A DNA stretch of 47,444 nt from Bacteroidetes bacterium GWF2_35_48 (GCA_001769125.1 MEOG01000035.1:1-47444); one strand, 5' to 3'; counted from the first letter of the stretch, positions 17,367 to 26,550 are shown. The notes: generated by a model from the sequence alone, not told the origin. Translations and numbers: made by a program.

Positions 17367-17739
17367 AATGTGTTACAGCAAGCATCTATGCCTGTTTTTG
17401 ATAATCTTGCTTTTTGGAAAATGATTTTTATTTATCCAATTATTGAATCTACTCCGAAAAGTACTTCTTTATTATTATGCCACTGACCTGCCAGACGCAG
17501 AATAACACAGATTTAAATCACTGATTAATAGGCGTAATTAATCTGTGAAAATTCGGTGAGCCACGAGGCGTGTATATATAAATACCTAATTGTATGAAAA
17601 TTTTCTTGTTTTGTGAAAATTAAACGCACACACAGTTTTTGTTGAATAACCTTTATTTTATGATTAGAATCAGGCTATTTCCGAATAAGTAATCATTTTT
17701 TAAATTATTTTTACAATTTGTATTTTTACAACAGATTGA
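17367..17739. other. Intergenic region after the sigma factor gene
   Basis: Holds the inverted copy of the dispersed repeat of base 77 (17506-17529) and a fragment of the CTGGCAGG repeat (17489-17500). The remainder is AT-rich with no gene I can support. Confidence 0.5.
17506..17529 (-). repeat. Dispersed intergenic repeat, copy 2
   Basis: Reverse complement of 77-100 with one mismatch in 24. It is followed by TTAATCTGTG at 17537-17546, which can pair with CACAGATT of the repeat, giving a hairpin. Confidence 0.6.
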
Positions 17740-17877
17740 ATGATAAAATCAATTATTTTCAGGCAGCTTCTTCTTTACATTATTACACCTCTTGCTATTA
17801 TTTTAATAGTACTGGGAATTTTTAATTATTTTAATAAAATAATATCAAAGATAAACTTTTACATCTTATTTTTTTAA
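17740..17877 (+). CDS. Possible 45-residue membrane peptide or gene remnant
   Basis: A short frame, ATG to TAA, encodes MIKSIIFRQLLLYIITP followed by a strongly hydrophobic helix (LAIILIVLGIFNYF) and then NKIISKINFYILFF. The sequence resembles the first transmembrane segment of sensor or phosphatase proteins, where a sensor domain would follow, but the frame stops after 45 codons. It may be a small membrane peptide or the decayed start of a lost gene. Confidence 0.35.
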   Translation: MIKSIIFRQLLLYIITPLAIILIVLGIFNYFNKIISKINFYILFF

Positions 17878-17906
17878 TAAATAGAATTGATTTTTGTCAT
17901 ATTACG

Positions 17907-19622
17907 TTATTGAAAATCCAGATTCATTTTTTTCTGTAAAATACTCAAATTTGGATTTTTTTCATTCAAAAAATTAAATTTATCAGCATCTGTATATATT
18001 TTTTTTGTTTGTGTATTATCCTTTTCAACGACAGATGTTTTTATCTGAATATGACTGTTTTTCAGTTCTGTTTTAAGATAATTCAGTAGTTCTGTTTGAA
18101 TTTCTTTTAAAGCTGTTTTTAAGGATGCATTTTCAAAGCAAATTTCTATAATGTTGTTCTCTGTTAAAACAGGATTCAGGCTTGTCATAGTAGAATAAAA
18201 TCTCGGTTTGTCTGCTTTAATTTTCTCTGCAAATATATTCCATGCTTGCTGAAGTTGTTCTTGAGTAAAAGTTTCATTTAAAATAGTTTCTTTCTCTGTT
18301 TCTATTTTTACTTCATCTGCGACAACTTTTTTATTGATATTTTTAATGGATATTGAAGCTGTGAGAAGATTCGTATCCGCAGGCTTGGTAACTTCTTTCT
18401 GGGCTGAAACTGATTTAGGTTTCGCTTCCGTTAAAATTTTAGGGGGTGTGGTAGGAGGAGTAACAGGTTTTACTGGTTCTTCAACAGATTTTTTTTCTGA
18501 AGGGATTTTATTTTCTATCAGCTCAGGCACACGGGTTATATGGCACAGTTGTATAAGTGCCATTTCTACATGAAGCCGTTGGTTCTTGCTACTTTTATAT
18601 CCAACATCACAATTACTGCATACATTTAAGGCTTTAAAAATAAAATCAGGAGAACACAATGCCGCTTGTGATTTATAGCGTTCACGTATGTTATCTCCGA
18701 CCTCTAGTAATTTTAATGTGGCATTATCACGACTTACAAGAACATCTCGCAAGTGACTTGCCATTCCTGAAATAAAATGATGCCCGTCAAAACCTTTAGA
18801 AAGTATTGTGTCGTAGGTAAGCAAAACTTCGCTGATATTGCCTGTCAGAAAATATTCTGTAAGCCTGAAAAAATAGTCGTAGTCCAGTACATTCAGATGA
18901 GCCAATGCATCATCATACGTAAAAGCAGATCCGGCGAAACTTACAATCTGATCAAAAAATGAAAGTGCATCACGCATGGCTCCATCCGATTTTTGCGCTA
19001 TAATATTCAGCGCATCTGAATCTGCATTTATACCTTCTTTTTCTGCCACATAAGCCAAATGATGCACCATATCTTCAATTCGGATTCTGTTAAAATCAAA
19101 AATCTGGCATCGCGATAAAATAGTGGGAATAATTTTATGTTTTTCGGTTGTAGCAAGGATAAAAATTGCGTATGCAGGCGGTTCTTCAAGGGTTTTAAGA
19201 AAAGCATTGAATGCGCTGCTTGACAGCATGTGAACTTCATCTATGATATAAACGCTGTACTTCCCTATCTGTGGTGGTATTCGTACTTTATCTATAACTA
19301 ATTTTATATCATCAACAGAATTATTTGATGCTGCATCCAATTCATGGATATTGTATGATCTGTTTTGGTTGAAAGACATGCAGGATTCGCAAACATCGCA
19401 TGCTTCCATTTCTTCGGTCGGATTGTAACAATTGATTGTTTTTGCAAAAATTCTTGCGCAGGTTGTTTTTCCTACGCCACGGGGACCGCAAAACAGGTAT
19501 GCATGGGCAAGATGCTGAATTTTGATTGCATTTTTTAATGTAACTGTTATCGTATGTTGTCCTATAACTGTATCAAAAGTATTCGGACGGTATTTTCTGG
19601 CAGAAACAATATAGTTTTCCAT
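17907..19622 (-). CDS. dnaX: DNA polymerase III subunit gamma/tau
   Basis: DnaX is the ATPase of the clamp loader and links the polymerases at the fork. In the 571-residue product the Walker A is GPRGVGKTT (46-54). The zinc module uses Cys65, Cys75, Cys78 and Cys81. Walker B is YIIDEVHML and the sensor-1/arginine-finger region is LATTEKHKIIPTILSRCQIF. After about residue 370 comes a Pro/Lys-rich linker and a C-terminal tau-like domain. I did not find an obvious programmed frameshift. A candidate promoter lies upstream, back to back with that of the next gene. Confidence 0.95.
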   Translation of the reverse strand: MENYIVSARKYRPNTFDTVIGQHTITVTLKNAIKIQHLAHAYLFCGPRGVGKTTCARIFAKTINCYNPTEEMEACDVCESCMSFNQNRSYNIHELDAASNNSVDDIKLVIDKVRIPPQIGKYSVYIIDEVHMLSSSAFNAFLKTLEEPPAYAIFILATTEKHKIIPTILSRCQIFDFNRIRIEDMVHHLAYVAEKEGINADSDALNIIAQKSDGAMRDALSFFDQIVSFAGSAFTYDDALAHLNVLDYDYFFRLTEYFLTGNISEVLLTYDTILSKGFDGHHFISGMASHLRDVLVSRDNATLKLLEVGDNIRERYKSQAALCSPDFIFKALNVCSNCDVGYKSSKNQRLHVEMALIQLCHITRVPELIENKIPSEKKSVEEPVKPVTPPTTPPKILTEAKPKSVSAQKEVTKPADTNLLTASISIKNINKKVVADEVKIETEKETILNETFTQEQLQQAWNIFAEKIKADKPRFYSTMTSLNPVLTENNIIEICFENASLKTALKEIQTELLNYLKTELKNSHIQIKTSVVEKDNTQTKKIYTDADKFNFLNEKNPNLSILQKKMNLDFQ

Positions 19623-19639
19623 TGCTTTTTAATTTTGTA

Positions 19640-19668
19640 CAAATATAAAAATAAATTATCCCTTACAA
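19640..19668 (-). promoter_or_regulatory. Candidate dnaX promoter
   Basis: On the minus strand, TTG at 19668-19666 is followed after 18 bases by TATATTTG at 19647-19640, which fits the Bacteroidota -33/-7 pattern. The start codon lies 17 bases further on. Confidence 0.5.
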
Positions 19669-19746
19669 ATTATACGTTAAATCAAATAAAATATTAACAG
19701 ATAATTAATCCATCTTATAATTTTTATAAAAAAACAGCCCTACGTA

Positions 19747-19775
19747 TTGTAATTAGGGAAAAATCATTATTTTTG
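19747..19775 (+). promoter_or_regulatory. Candidate promoter of the cyanophycin-synthetase-like gene
   Basis: TTG at 19747-19749, 18 bases, then TATTTTTG at 19768-19775. The ATG is at 19819, leaving a leader of about 35 bases. It is divergent from the dnaX promoter. Confidence 0.5.
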
Positions 19776-19818
19776 TTTTTGGAAAGATAATTTACGGTAT
19801 AACTTAAACTCATGTATT

Positions 19819-21816
19819 ATGGAAGAAAAACACCTTACCGATTTTTATGTTCATAAATTTTATGGTTACACGGGACCTAATCTGTACCTGAACAAAAAAG
19901 CACTTGTCTTTAATTTATTTATTGATCCTGAAGGTCCGAAAGTTGAGTTTTACAAGGAAAGGGTTCTTCAGAAATTTCCGATATTAAATGAAAAATTTCC
20001 GGGCAGTGTAGTGGATTTGTTTGCTAAATGTGTTGTTTTAGTAAATAAAATGGATATTGATTTATTCATTGAAAATTATAATGTAAGCCGCGATGGTGAA
20101 GAATGGGTTATTGCTGTTGAAAGTCTTGAAGACAGAATGACGAAGAAAGTTGTTTTTATGGTCAGCGATTGGTTTATTGCCCTTAATGAAAACAACAATG
20201 ATTTTGATTTTGACAAGAAGTTTGTCGAACTACAGAATCAGTTTGATAAAACTTTATTTGGCGGACCTACTATTTATTCGCTTGTTGAAGGTGGTGTGAA
20301 ACGTAATATCAATGTTCATTACCTTTTTGAAGAAAATCAGTTCCAGTGGGGATACGGAAAAAAACAGATTCGCGGTCGTTCAACAACGTTTAATATAGAC
20401 GGCATAAAAGATACTGAATTTACTATGTACAAAGACATGGTGGGCGATTTTCTTCAATTGTGCGGATTTCCTACACCTGCCGGTGTCAATTGCTACGATG
20501 AAGAAGAAATTGTTGAACATGCTTTAAAACTTGGATGGCCTGTTGTTGTAAAACCTGTTGCCGGGCATAAAGGACAGGGTGTAAAAACAGGGATTATGTC
20601 TGAGGAGCAGGTGCGCGAGCATTTTAAACTTCTTGTAGGCGGTGCGAAAGAGGCTGGCGCTGCTTTTGAAGGCGCACTCGTACAAAAACAGATTTATGGA
20701 CACGATCATAGAATCCTGACCGTTGGTAAAAAATTTGCTGCTTGCCTGAAGCGTGTACCTGCTTTTATTATTGGTAATGGAAAAGATCCGATTCATGAAC
20801 TTATCAGGGTTGATAATGAAAGAGAAGTGCGCCTCGACAATGCACGTTCTCCGCTTTGCAAAATAAAAATTGACGACGACCTGAAAGATTTCTTGAAACT
20901 CCGCGAATTGTCTGTTGACACTGTGCCTAAAGATGGAGAAGAAGTTGTGTTGAGACGCGTTGCAAATATTTCTGCAGGTGGCGTATCTATTAATGTTACG
21001 AAAGACATTCACCCGGATAATATTCTGATGGTTGAAAATATTGCTAAATTTTTCGATGTTACCTGTCTTGGTATTGACGTCCTTGCAGCAGATATCAGCA
21101 AACCATGGTATGAAGGAAATTTTGGTATTATTGAAATTAATGCAGGTCCCGGTGTATTCATGCATCTTGCTCCGGCAGAAGGAGGCAGTGTTGATGTTCC
21201 CGGTATCATTATGGAATATATGTTTGGTAAAATTGAAGGCTTCGACAGAATTCCTATTATTGCTACCAACAAAATTTCAAAGGAATTAACCAACCGCATT
21301 TATGAAAAATTGCAGGAATTCAAAAAAAGTGTTGAGTTCGGCGCATTAACTGAGGAAGGTGTGTTTTTCAATAATAAATTCCTTGTGAAAAATGAGCACC
21401 ACGACCAAAATGTGAAAATTATTCTTCGCAATCCTAAATTAGATATTGCTTTGTTTACTCATGAAAGAAATGATATTCACGATTATGGTATCTGGCATTC
21501 TGGCTGCGATATAGCTATCCTCGACCATGCAAATTATGCAGAATACATTCTTGAGAGAGACTTGGTGCAGGGAGGAATTCTTGTTGAAATTGTTGATAAA
21601 GAAGTTACAGAAACAGAATCACAAACAAAATTATATGTTATTCAGAATGGAAAAATTCTTCAGGAAGTAAACGTTCAAAAAGGTGATAATGTTGACGATC
21701 TTATTTTTAACGCAATAAGCCCTTATCTGAAAGAAACGCTTTTCAAATATGATTTTTATCTGAAGCTCGAAAACAGACCGGAAGATATGGATTTAGGAAA
21801 ACGGTTTTTAGTATAA
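19819..21816 (+). CDS. Cyanophycin-synthetase-like ATP-grasp protein with a degenerate Mur-ligase domain
   Basis: The 665-residue product follows cyanophycin synthetase (CphA) from end to end but is about 200 residues shorter. Residues 1-160 match the CphA N domain (TGPNLYLNKKALVF). Residues 150-455 form the ATP-grasp domain: GYGKKQIRGR (178-187), WPVVVKPVAGHKGQGV (240-255), RILTVGKKFAACLKRVPAF (298-316) and EINAGPGVFMHLAPAEG (439-455). Where CphA starts its Mur-ligase half with the P-loop GTNGKTTT, this protein reads IPIIATNKISKELTN (478-492). The rest (to 665) keeps the outline of the Mur N-lobe but no catalytic motif. ATP-dependent amide-bond formation by the grasp domain is likely; full cyanophycin synthesis is not. 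A terminator follows. Confidence 0.82.
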   Translation: MEEKHLTDFYVHKFYGYTGPNLYLNKKALVFNLFIDPEGPKVEFYKERVLQKFPILNEKFPGSVVDLFAKCVVLVNKMDIDLFIENYNVSRDGEEWVIAVESLEDRMTKKVVFMVSDWFIALNENNNDFDFDKKFVELQNQFDKTLFGGPTIYSLVEGGVKRNINVHYLFEENQFQWGYGKKQIRGRSTTFNIDGIKDTEFTMYKDMVGDFLQLCGFPTPAGVNCYDEEEIVEHALKLGWPVVVKPVAGHKGQGVKTGIMSEEQVREHFKLLVGGAKEAGAAFEGALVQKQIYGHDHRILTVGKKFAACLKRVPAFIIGNGKDPIHELIRVDNEREVRLDNARSPLCKIKIDDDLKDFLKLRELSVDTVPKDGEEVVLRRVANISAGGVSINVTKDIHPDNILMVENIAKFFDVTCLGIDVLAADISKPWYEGNFGIIEINAGPGVFMHLAPAEGGSVDVPGIIMEYMFGKIEGFDRIPIIATNKISKELTNRIYEKLQEFKKSVEFGALTEEGVFFNNKFLVKNEHHDQNVKIILRNPKLDIALFTHERNDIHDYGIWHSGCDIAILDHANYAEYILERDLVQGGILVEIVDKEVTETESQTKLYVIQNGKILQEVNVQKGDNVDDLIFNAISPYLKETLFKYDFYLKLENRPEDMDLGKRFLV

Positions 21817-21828
21817 TTATTATTTAAA

Positions 21829-21862
21829 GGCAGGGAATGTGAAAGCGTTCCTTGCTTTTTTT
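21829..21862 (+). terminator. Terminator after the CphA-like gene
   Basis: GCAGGGAA (21830-21837) pairs with TTCCTTGC (21848-21855), one G-T pair, followed by nine Ts. Confidence 0.8.
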
Positions 21863-21954
21863 TATTTAAAAACAAATTCTATTTTTTTTTCAAACTAAGG
21901 GTTCACTCCGAAAAAAATAAAATTATAGGAGAAGACTCAACAACCTAAATTATT

Positions 21955-24900
21955 ATGAAAAAATTTTCTTATACTTTTTTATCTCTTTTGCTTTACAGTT
22001 TAGTTGCGTTTTCACAAATAACATTAGAAGTTCAGACTGGTCATATAGAAAATGTAAGTAAAATAGTTCTTTCTCCTGATGGGAAATTTATCGCATCAGG
22101 AAGCCATGACAAAACACTTCGTTTATGGGACACACGCACCAATTTGCAATTATATTCATGGTCATTTCCTGATGCGATATCTGGCACAGAATTTACTGCC
22201 GATGGAGCTTTTCTAGTTGCAGTAGCCCATGACTTTGCAGCTGTCATTGATATTAAATCAGGAAAAAAAATATTGGAATTTGAATTGAAAAACGGTCCGG
22301 CTTATGATTTAGAGTTAAGTCCTGATGGAAAAAAAATGTATGTAAACTCGAATGGCGCATCTGCAGACAAACCTTCATTTATTACCGTATATGATTTAGG
22401 TACAGGTAAAGAACTAAACAAATGGCAGGCGCATGGTTGGAGGATAACCTGTTTGGCTCTCAGCCCAAATGGTAAATTACTTTTTTCAGCATCTCAGGAT
22501 GTATCCTGTAAAATATGGAACACGAAGAATGGAGAACAAGAAAATGGGTTCTCAACGGGCGATATTGTTAAAGATGCTGTATTTACACCCGACGGAAAAA
22601 AGATTATTGTTGCATCCGGAGACAGATTTAAAGGAAAAATGTACGATGTTCAAATATGGTCTTTAAAAGGAGAACAAGAAAAAAGTGTAAAAAACGTGGG
22701 AGTTAACCCGACCAATAATATTAATGCAGTTAGTATTAGTCCTAGTGGCAACCTTGTTGTTTTTGGTGGTCATGAAGGAAAAGCAATAGTATGGGATATC
22801 AAAAAGGGTACAATTTTACAGAACATACAAACTGAAGGTGCAATTCTTGATTTATGTTTTACTGCTGATGAGCAATTTTTTTATACTGCGAACGGGAGAA
22901 TTACTGTTAATGATCCTTTTATTAAATATATTGCAATGTATAATATAAAAAATGCGAGGAAAGTAAAAGAAATTAAAGGAAAATGCGCTATAGCTACAGA
23001 TGTGGCAGTAAACAATTCAAATAAAGCAATAATTTCTTATGCCTCAGACGGGGTCAGGATTTGGGATTTACCTACAGCGAGAATCATAAAATCTATACCC
23101 GAAGATGTTGAAGTACAGTTTGCATCAACTGCTAAAAATAATGCGGGATGGGCTTATTCTTCCCAGAAAATAGTTAAAGTTCTGGATGCAAATAATAAGT
23201 TAAAATGCACTATTCCTCTGGAAATTTCACGTGGAATTCAATTGAGCCCCGATGGTTCAAAAGTAATTGTTGCAAATTGGAAAGATATCGGGTTATTCGA
23301 AACTTCAAGTGGAAAATTAATTAATTCATACCCTATAAAAAACAAGGCGAATGATTACAGAGTAAGTAATATTGCAGTGAATCCTGATTTCACCAAAATA
23401 GCATTAATTTACAACTATATGATAGGAGAAAATTGGACAGGTCATGGGGAACAGGCAGATATTTATGAAATTTCAGGGAATTTTATTTGTTCTGCTTCTT
23501 TCCCAATTGCAATGGATTATTCTACATTTAGTGCCGATGGTAATTTGTTAATTGGCGGGCATTCAGATGGGAAAGACAATACGCCGCTCCTTGTAAATTC
23601 TAAAACAGGTGATAAAGTAATTTCTTTTCCAGATATTAAATCTGCAAACAAAGTGCTTTTCAGTAATGATTCAAAAAAAATATATTTTGCAGACAGTCGT
23701 GGTAAAATTAAACTTTGCGATGCAAAAACCGGAAATATTGAAAAAGAAATCCAGGCTCATACTGGTAAAATTACAGCCTTGTGCCTGCAAGGCGATCAAT
23801 ATTTATTAAGTACAGGGGAAGATTGTGAAACAAAAATGTGGAATCCTGTAACACTGGAAGAAAAAGCATCGTTTATTGCGTTTCAAGACGAAGATTATGC
23901 ATGCATTTTACCCGACAATTATTATTCTGTATCCAAAAAAGCGGTTGATGGTATCGCTTTTCGCTTTGATAATAAAAGTTACTATTGCCGTCAGTTCGAT
24001 ATCAAGTTTAACAGACCTGATATTGTTCTGAAAAGAATCGGGCTGGTTGAAAAAAACACTGAAGCCCTTTACACGAAAGCTTTTTATAAAAGATTAAAAA
24101 GACAAAACTTATCTGAACAATTGCTTGAACAAAGCATCATGAATTTACCCGAAATTAATATAGCGGGCGAAGTTCCGGTTTCTGTTTCCAAAAAAGAATT
24201 TTCCTTTAAAATTAAAGCAGAAGATAAATCGGCGCAATTATCAAAAATAATATTATCAATTAACAACATCCCTATTTATGGTGCGAAGGGTTTAATATTA
24301 ACTGAAAAATCTAATACTATTGATAAAAAAATTGATGTAATTCTGACCTCTGGAATCAACAAGATAAGTGTTGCGGTTCAAAATGAGAAGGGACTTCTTT
24401 CATTAGAGCAAAGCTTTGAGATAATGTATGATGCAGCAGGAAAAAAAGGCAGCTTGTATTTGGCAACCATTGGGGTATCAGAATTTTCAGATGCTTCTAT
24501 GAATTTGAAATATGCTGCAAAAGACGCGAAAGATATAGCTGAAACATTCAAAGAAAATGGTGCTAAAAATTTCGACAATGTCAATATAATGACCCTTACA
24601 AATAAAGATGCTACCAAAGAAAAAATAATTGAGATAAAATCCTTTTTCAGCAAGGCACAACCTGAAGATATTGTTATACTTCAAATTGCTACACATGGGC
24701 TTTTAGATAATGATTTAAACTATTATCTGGCAACTACAGATATTGATTTTTCTTCTCCACAGTTAAAAGGTTTGGTTTACGAAGATTTTGAAAACTTAAT
24801 AGATGGAATTGCTTGCAGAAAAAAAATCGTTTTAATTGATGCCTGTCACTCGGGAGAAGTTGATACTGATGATAAAAATTTACTTGCAGATGCAGAAATA

Positions 24901-25272
24901 AAGAAAGGAAATGTTAATGCCAGAGGTTTTAAAACATTTAAAAAGCCGGCAGATCAGGTAGGAATGGCTAATGCTTATGAATTAATGAAAGAGCTTTTTG
25001 CTGATTTTAGAAGCAGCACGGGGGCAGTTATAATCTCAGCAGCTGGTGGTGCCGAATTTGCTTATGAATCTGATATGTGGAAAAATGGCGTTTTTACCTA
25101 TTCTTTGATTGATGGAATAAAAGACAAAAAAGCAGATACTAATAAAGATGGAATTATTATGATTTCTGAGCTTAGTGATTATATTTTTTCGAGTGTGAAA
25201 AAATTAACAAATGGGAAACAAAATCCAACATCCCGTAAAGAAAACAATGAGTTTAATTTCCGGGTGTGGTAA
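21955..25272 (+). CDS. Exported WD40-repeat protein with a C-terminal caspase (C14) domain
   Basis: The 1105-residue product has a signal peptide (MKKFSYTFLSLLLYSLVAFSQ). About residues 25-650 form WD40-type propellers, with units such as SGSHDKTLRLWDT, ASQDVSCKIWNT and STGEDCETKMWNP. A beta-sandwich-like linker spans about 740-820. The caspase-like domain from about 829 has the catalytic dyad His914 (ATHGLLD) and Cys964 (IDACHSGE), and a p10-like part ending in RVW. Caspase-like peptidases with Asp/Arg/Lys specificity fit. The WD40 part probably binds a partner or substrate. The signal peptide implies action outside the cytoplasm. It lies between the CphA-like gene and the dipeptidase gene on the same strand. 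Confidence 0.88.
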   Translation: MKKFSYTFLSLLLYSLVAFSQITLEVQTGHIENVSKIVLSPDGKFIASGSHDKTLRLWDTRTNLQLYSWSFPDAISGTEFTADGAFLVAVAHDFAAVIDIKSGKKILEFELKNGPAYDLELSPDGKKMYVNSNGASADKPSFITVYDLGTGKELNKWQAHGWRITCLALSPNGKLLFSASQDVSCKIWNTKNGEQENGFSTGDIVKDAVFTPDGKKIIVASGDRFKGKMYDVQIWSLKGEQEKSVKNVGVNPTNNINAVSISPSGNLVVFGGHEGKAIVWDIKKGTILQNIQTEGAILDLCFTADEQFFYTANGRITVNDPFIKYIAMYNIKNARKVKEIKGKCAIATDVAVNNSNKAIISYASDGVRIWDLPTARIIKSIPEDVEVQFASTAKNNAGWAYSSQKIVKVLDANNKLKCTIPLEISRGIQLSPDGSKVIVANWKDIGLFETSSGKLINSYPIKNKANDYRVSNIAVNPDFTKIALIYNYMIGENWTGHGEQADIYEISGNFICSASFPIAMDYSTFSADGNLLIGGHSDGKDNTPLLVNSKTGDKVISFPDIKSANKVLFSNDSKKIYFADSRGKIKLCDAKTGNIEKEIQAHTGKITALCLQGDQYLLSTGEDCETKMWNPVTLEEKASFIAFQDEDYACILPDNYYSVSKKAVDGIAFRFDNKSYYCRQFDIKFNRPDIVLKRIGLVEKNTEALYTKAFYKRLKRQNLSEQLLEQSIMNLPEINIAGEVPVSVSKKEFSFKIKAEDKSAQLSKIILSINNIPIYGAKGLILTEKSNTIDKKIDVILTSGINKISVAVQNEKGLLSLEQSFEIMYDAAGKKGSLYLATIGVSEFSDASMNLKYAAKDAKDIAETFKENGAKNFDNVNIMTLTNKDATKEKIIEIKSFFSKAQPEDIVILQIATHGLLDNDLNYYLATTDIDFSSPQLKGLVYEDFENLIDGIACRKKIVLIDACHSGEVDTDDKNLLADAEIKKGNVNARGFKTFKKPADQVGMANAYELMKELFADFRSSTGAVIISAAGGAEFAYESDMWKNGVFTYSLIDGIKDKKADTNKDGIIMISELSDYIFSSVKKLTNGKQNPTSRKENNEFNFRVW

Positions 25273-25321
25273 AAATAATTCAACTATAATTTTATTATAT
25301 TTAATAACAAATAAAACCTCT

Positions 25322-26488
25322 ATGAAACTATTAAAAAATTGTGAAGTATACGCTCCCGAATTATTGGGAAAAAAAGACATTCTTATTGGTGCCGGAAAAA
25401 TTCTGGCTATTGCCGATAAATTGGAACAACCCGCAGGATGGGATGTTGAAGTTATTGATTGTACAGGATTAAAAGCTGTACCCGGCTTTATTGATGGTCA
25501 CGTCCATATTGCAGGAGCAGGAGGAGAAGGTGGTCCTGCTACACGTACTCCCGAATTAAAATTGAGTCAGCTTGTAGAAGCAGGTGTAACATCCGTAATT
25601 GGTTGTTTAGGAACCGATGGAATGACCCGCAGTGTGGAATCAGTGCTGATGAAAGCCAAAGGCTTGCGCGCAGAAGGCGTTTCCTGTTGGATCTACACAG
25701 GGGCTTATCAGGTTCCGACTCCCACTATTACGGGCGAAATAGGAAAAGATATTGCGACCATTGATGAAGTAATCGGAGTAGGTGAAATAGCACTTTCGGA
25801 TCATCGCTCTTCATGGCCAAATACAGACGAATTGATTCGTATCACAGAGCATGCAAGAGTTGGCGGGATGCTTGGTGGAAAAGCCGGAATCGTAAATATT
25901 CATTTGGGAGATCAGGAGTCAAACCCGTTCCAGCCATTGTATGATGTTATTGAACGTAGTCAGAAAATGCTAAAGCTGACACAATTTGTTCCGACGCACT
26001 GCAACCGTAACGATTATACGCTTGAGTATGCAAAAGAATATGGTAAAAAAGGTGGCCTTGTCGATATCACTACTAGTTCATATCCATATTTTCCCGAGTA
26101 TGAAGTGAAACCTTCAAAATGCCTGAAAATATTAACCGATGCGGGTGTTCCTTTAGAAAATATTACATTTACATCTGATGCCTGTGGTTCGCTTCCCGGC
26201 TTCGATGCACAGGGAAATCTTGTGAAACTCGAAATGGGCATGCCCAGTGCTAATCTTCGCGAATTGATGGATGCTGTGAATGAAGAAGGCTGGCCATTGG
26301 AAAAAGCGGTAAAAGTGTTGACATCAAATCCAGCTGATATTTTTAAACTTAAAAATAAAGGCCGTATTGCAGTAGGAAAAGATGCAGACATCGTCCTTCT
26401 GAAAGGCAATGAAATCAACCATGTTATTGCTCTCAGCGAATTTATGATGCGCGATAAAAAAGTAATCAAAAAAGGAAGTTACGAGTAA
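25322..26488 (+). CDS. iadA: Isoaspartyl dipeptidase (beta-aspartyl-peptidase), M38 family
   Basis: The enzyme hydrolyses beta-Asp-X dipeptides from isomerised proteins or from cyanophycin-type polymers. The frame is open from 25211, but homologues start at MKLLKNCEVYAPE, so the ATG at 25322 gives 388 residues (E. coli IadA has 390). Metal ligands match E. coli IadA: His60 and His62 (GHVH), His194, His226 and Asp286. Substrate residues Glu69, Tyr128, Arg162 and Ser290 are also kept. The bridging carboxylated lysine (Lys162 in E. coli) aligns with Glu155 (GVGEIALSDHR). It follows the caspase gene by 49 bases and is closed by a terminator. Confidence 0.9.
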   Translation: MKLLKNCEVYAPELLGKKDILIGAGKILAIADKLEQPAGWDVEVIDCTGLKAVPGFIDGHVHIAGAGGEGGPATRTPELKLSQLVEAGVTSVIGCLGTDGMTRSVESVLMKAKGLRAEGVSCWIYTGAYQVPTPTITGEIGKDIATIDEVIGVGEIALSDHRSSWPNTDELIRITEHARVGGMLGGKAGIVNIHLGDQESNPFQPLYDVIERSQKMLKLTQFVPTHCNRNDYTLEYAKEYGKKGGLVDITTSSYPYFPEYEVKPSKCLKILTDAGVPLENITFTSDACGSLPGFDAQGNLVKLEMGMPSANLRELMDAVNEEGWPLEKAVKVLTSNPADIFKLKNKGRIAVGKDADIVLLKGNEINHVIALSEFMMRDKKVIKKGSYE

Positions 26489-26510
26489 TTTATAGCAAAA
26501 AAAATGAAAC

Positions 26511-26550
26511 AGCTCTCTCGTGCTTTATTAGTATTGAGAGAGCTTTTTTT
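26511..26550 (+). terminator. Terminator after iadA
   Basis: AGCTCTCTC (26511-26519) pairs with GAGAGAGCT (26536-26544), followed by Ts. Confidence 0.85.

Noticed and set aside
17907-19622. Programmed frameshift in dnaX giving a short gamma form
   Set aside because: I found no slippery A-run followed by a convincing stem-loop in the expected region.
20524-21299. Minus-strand frames of 71-213 residues opposite the CphA-like gene
   Set aside because: No family resemblance; the plus-strand frame is continuous and clearly homologous to ATP-grasp ligases.
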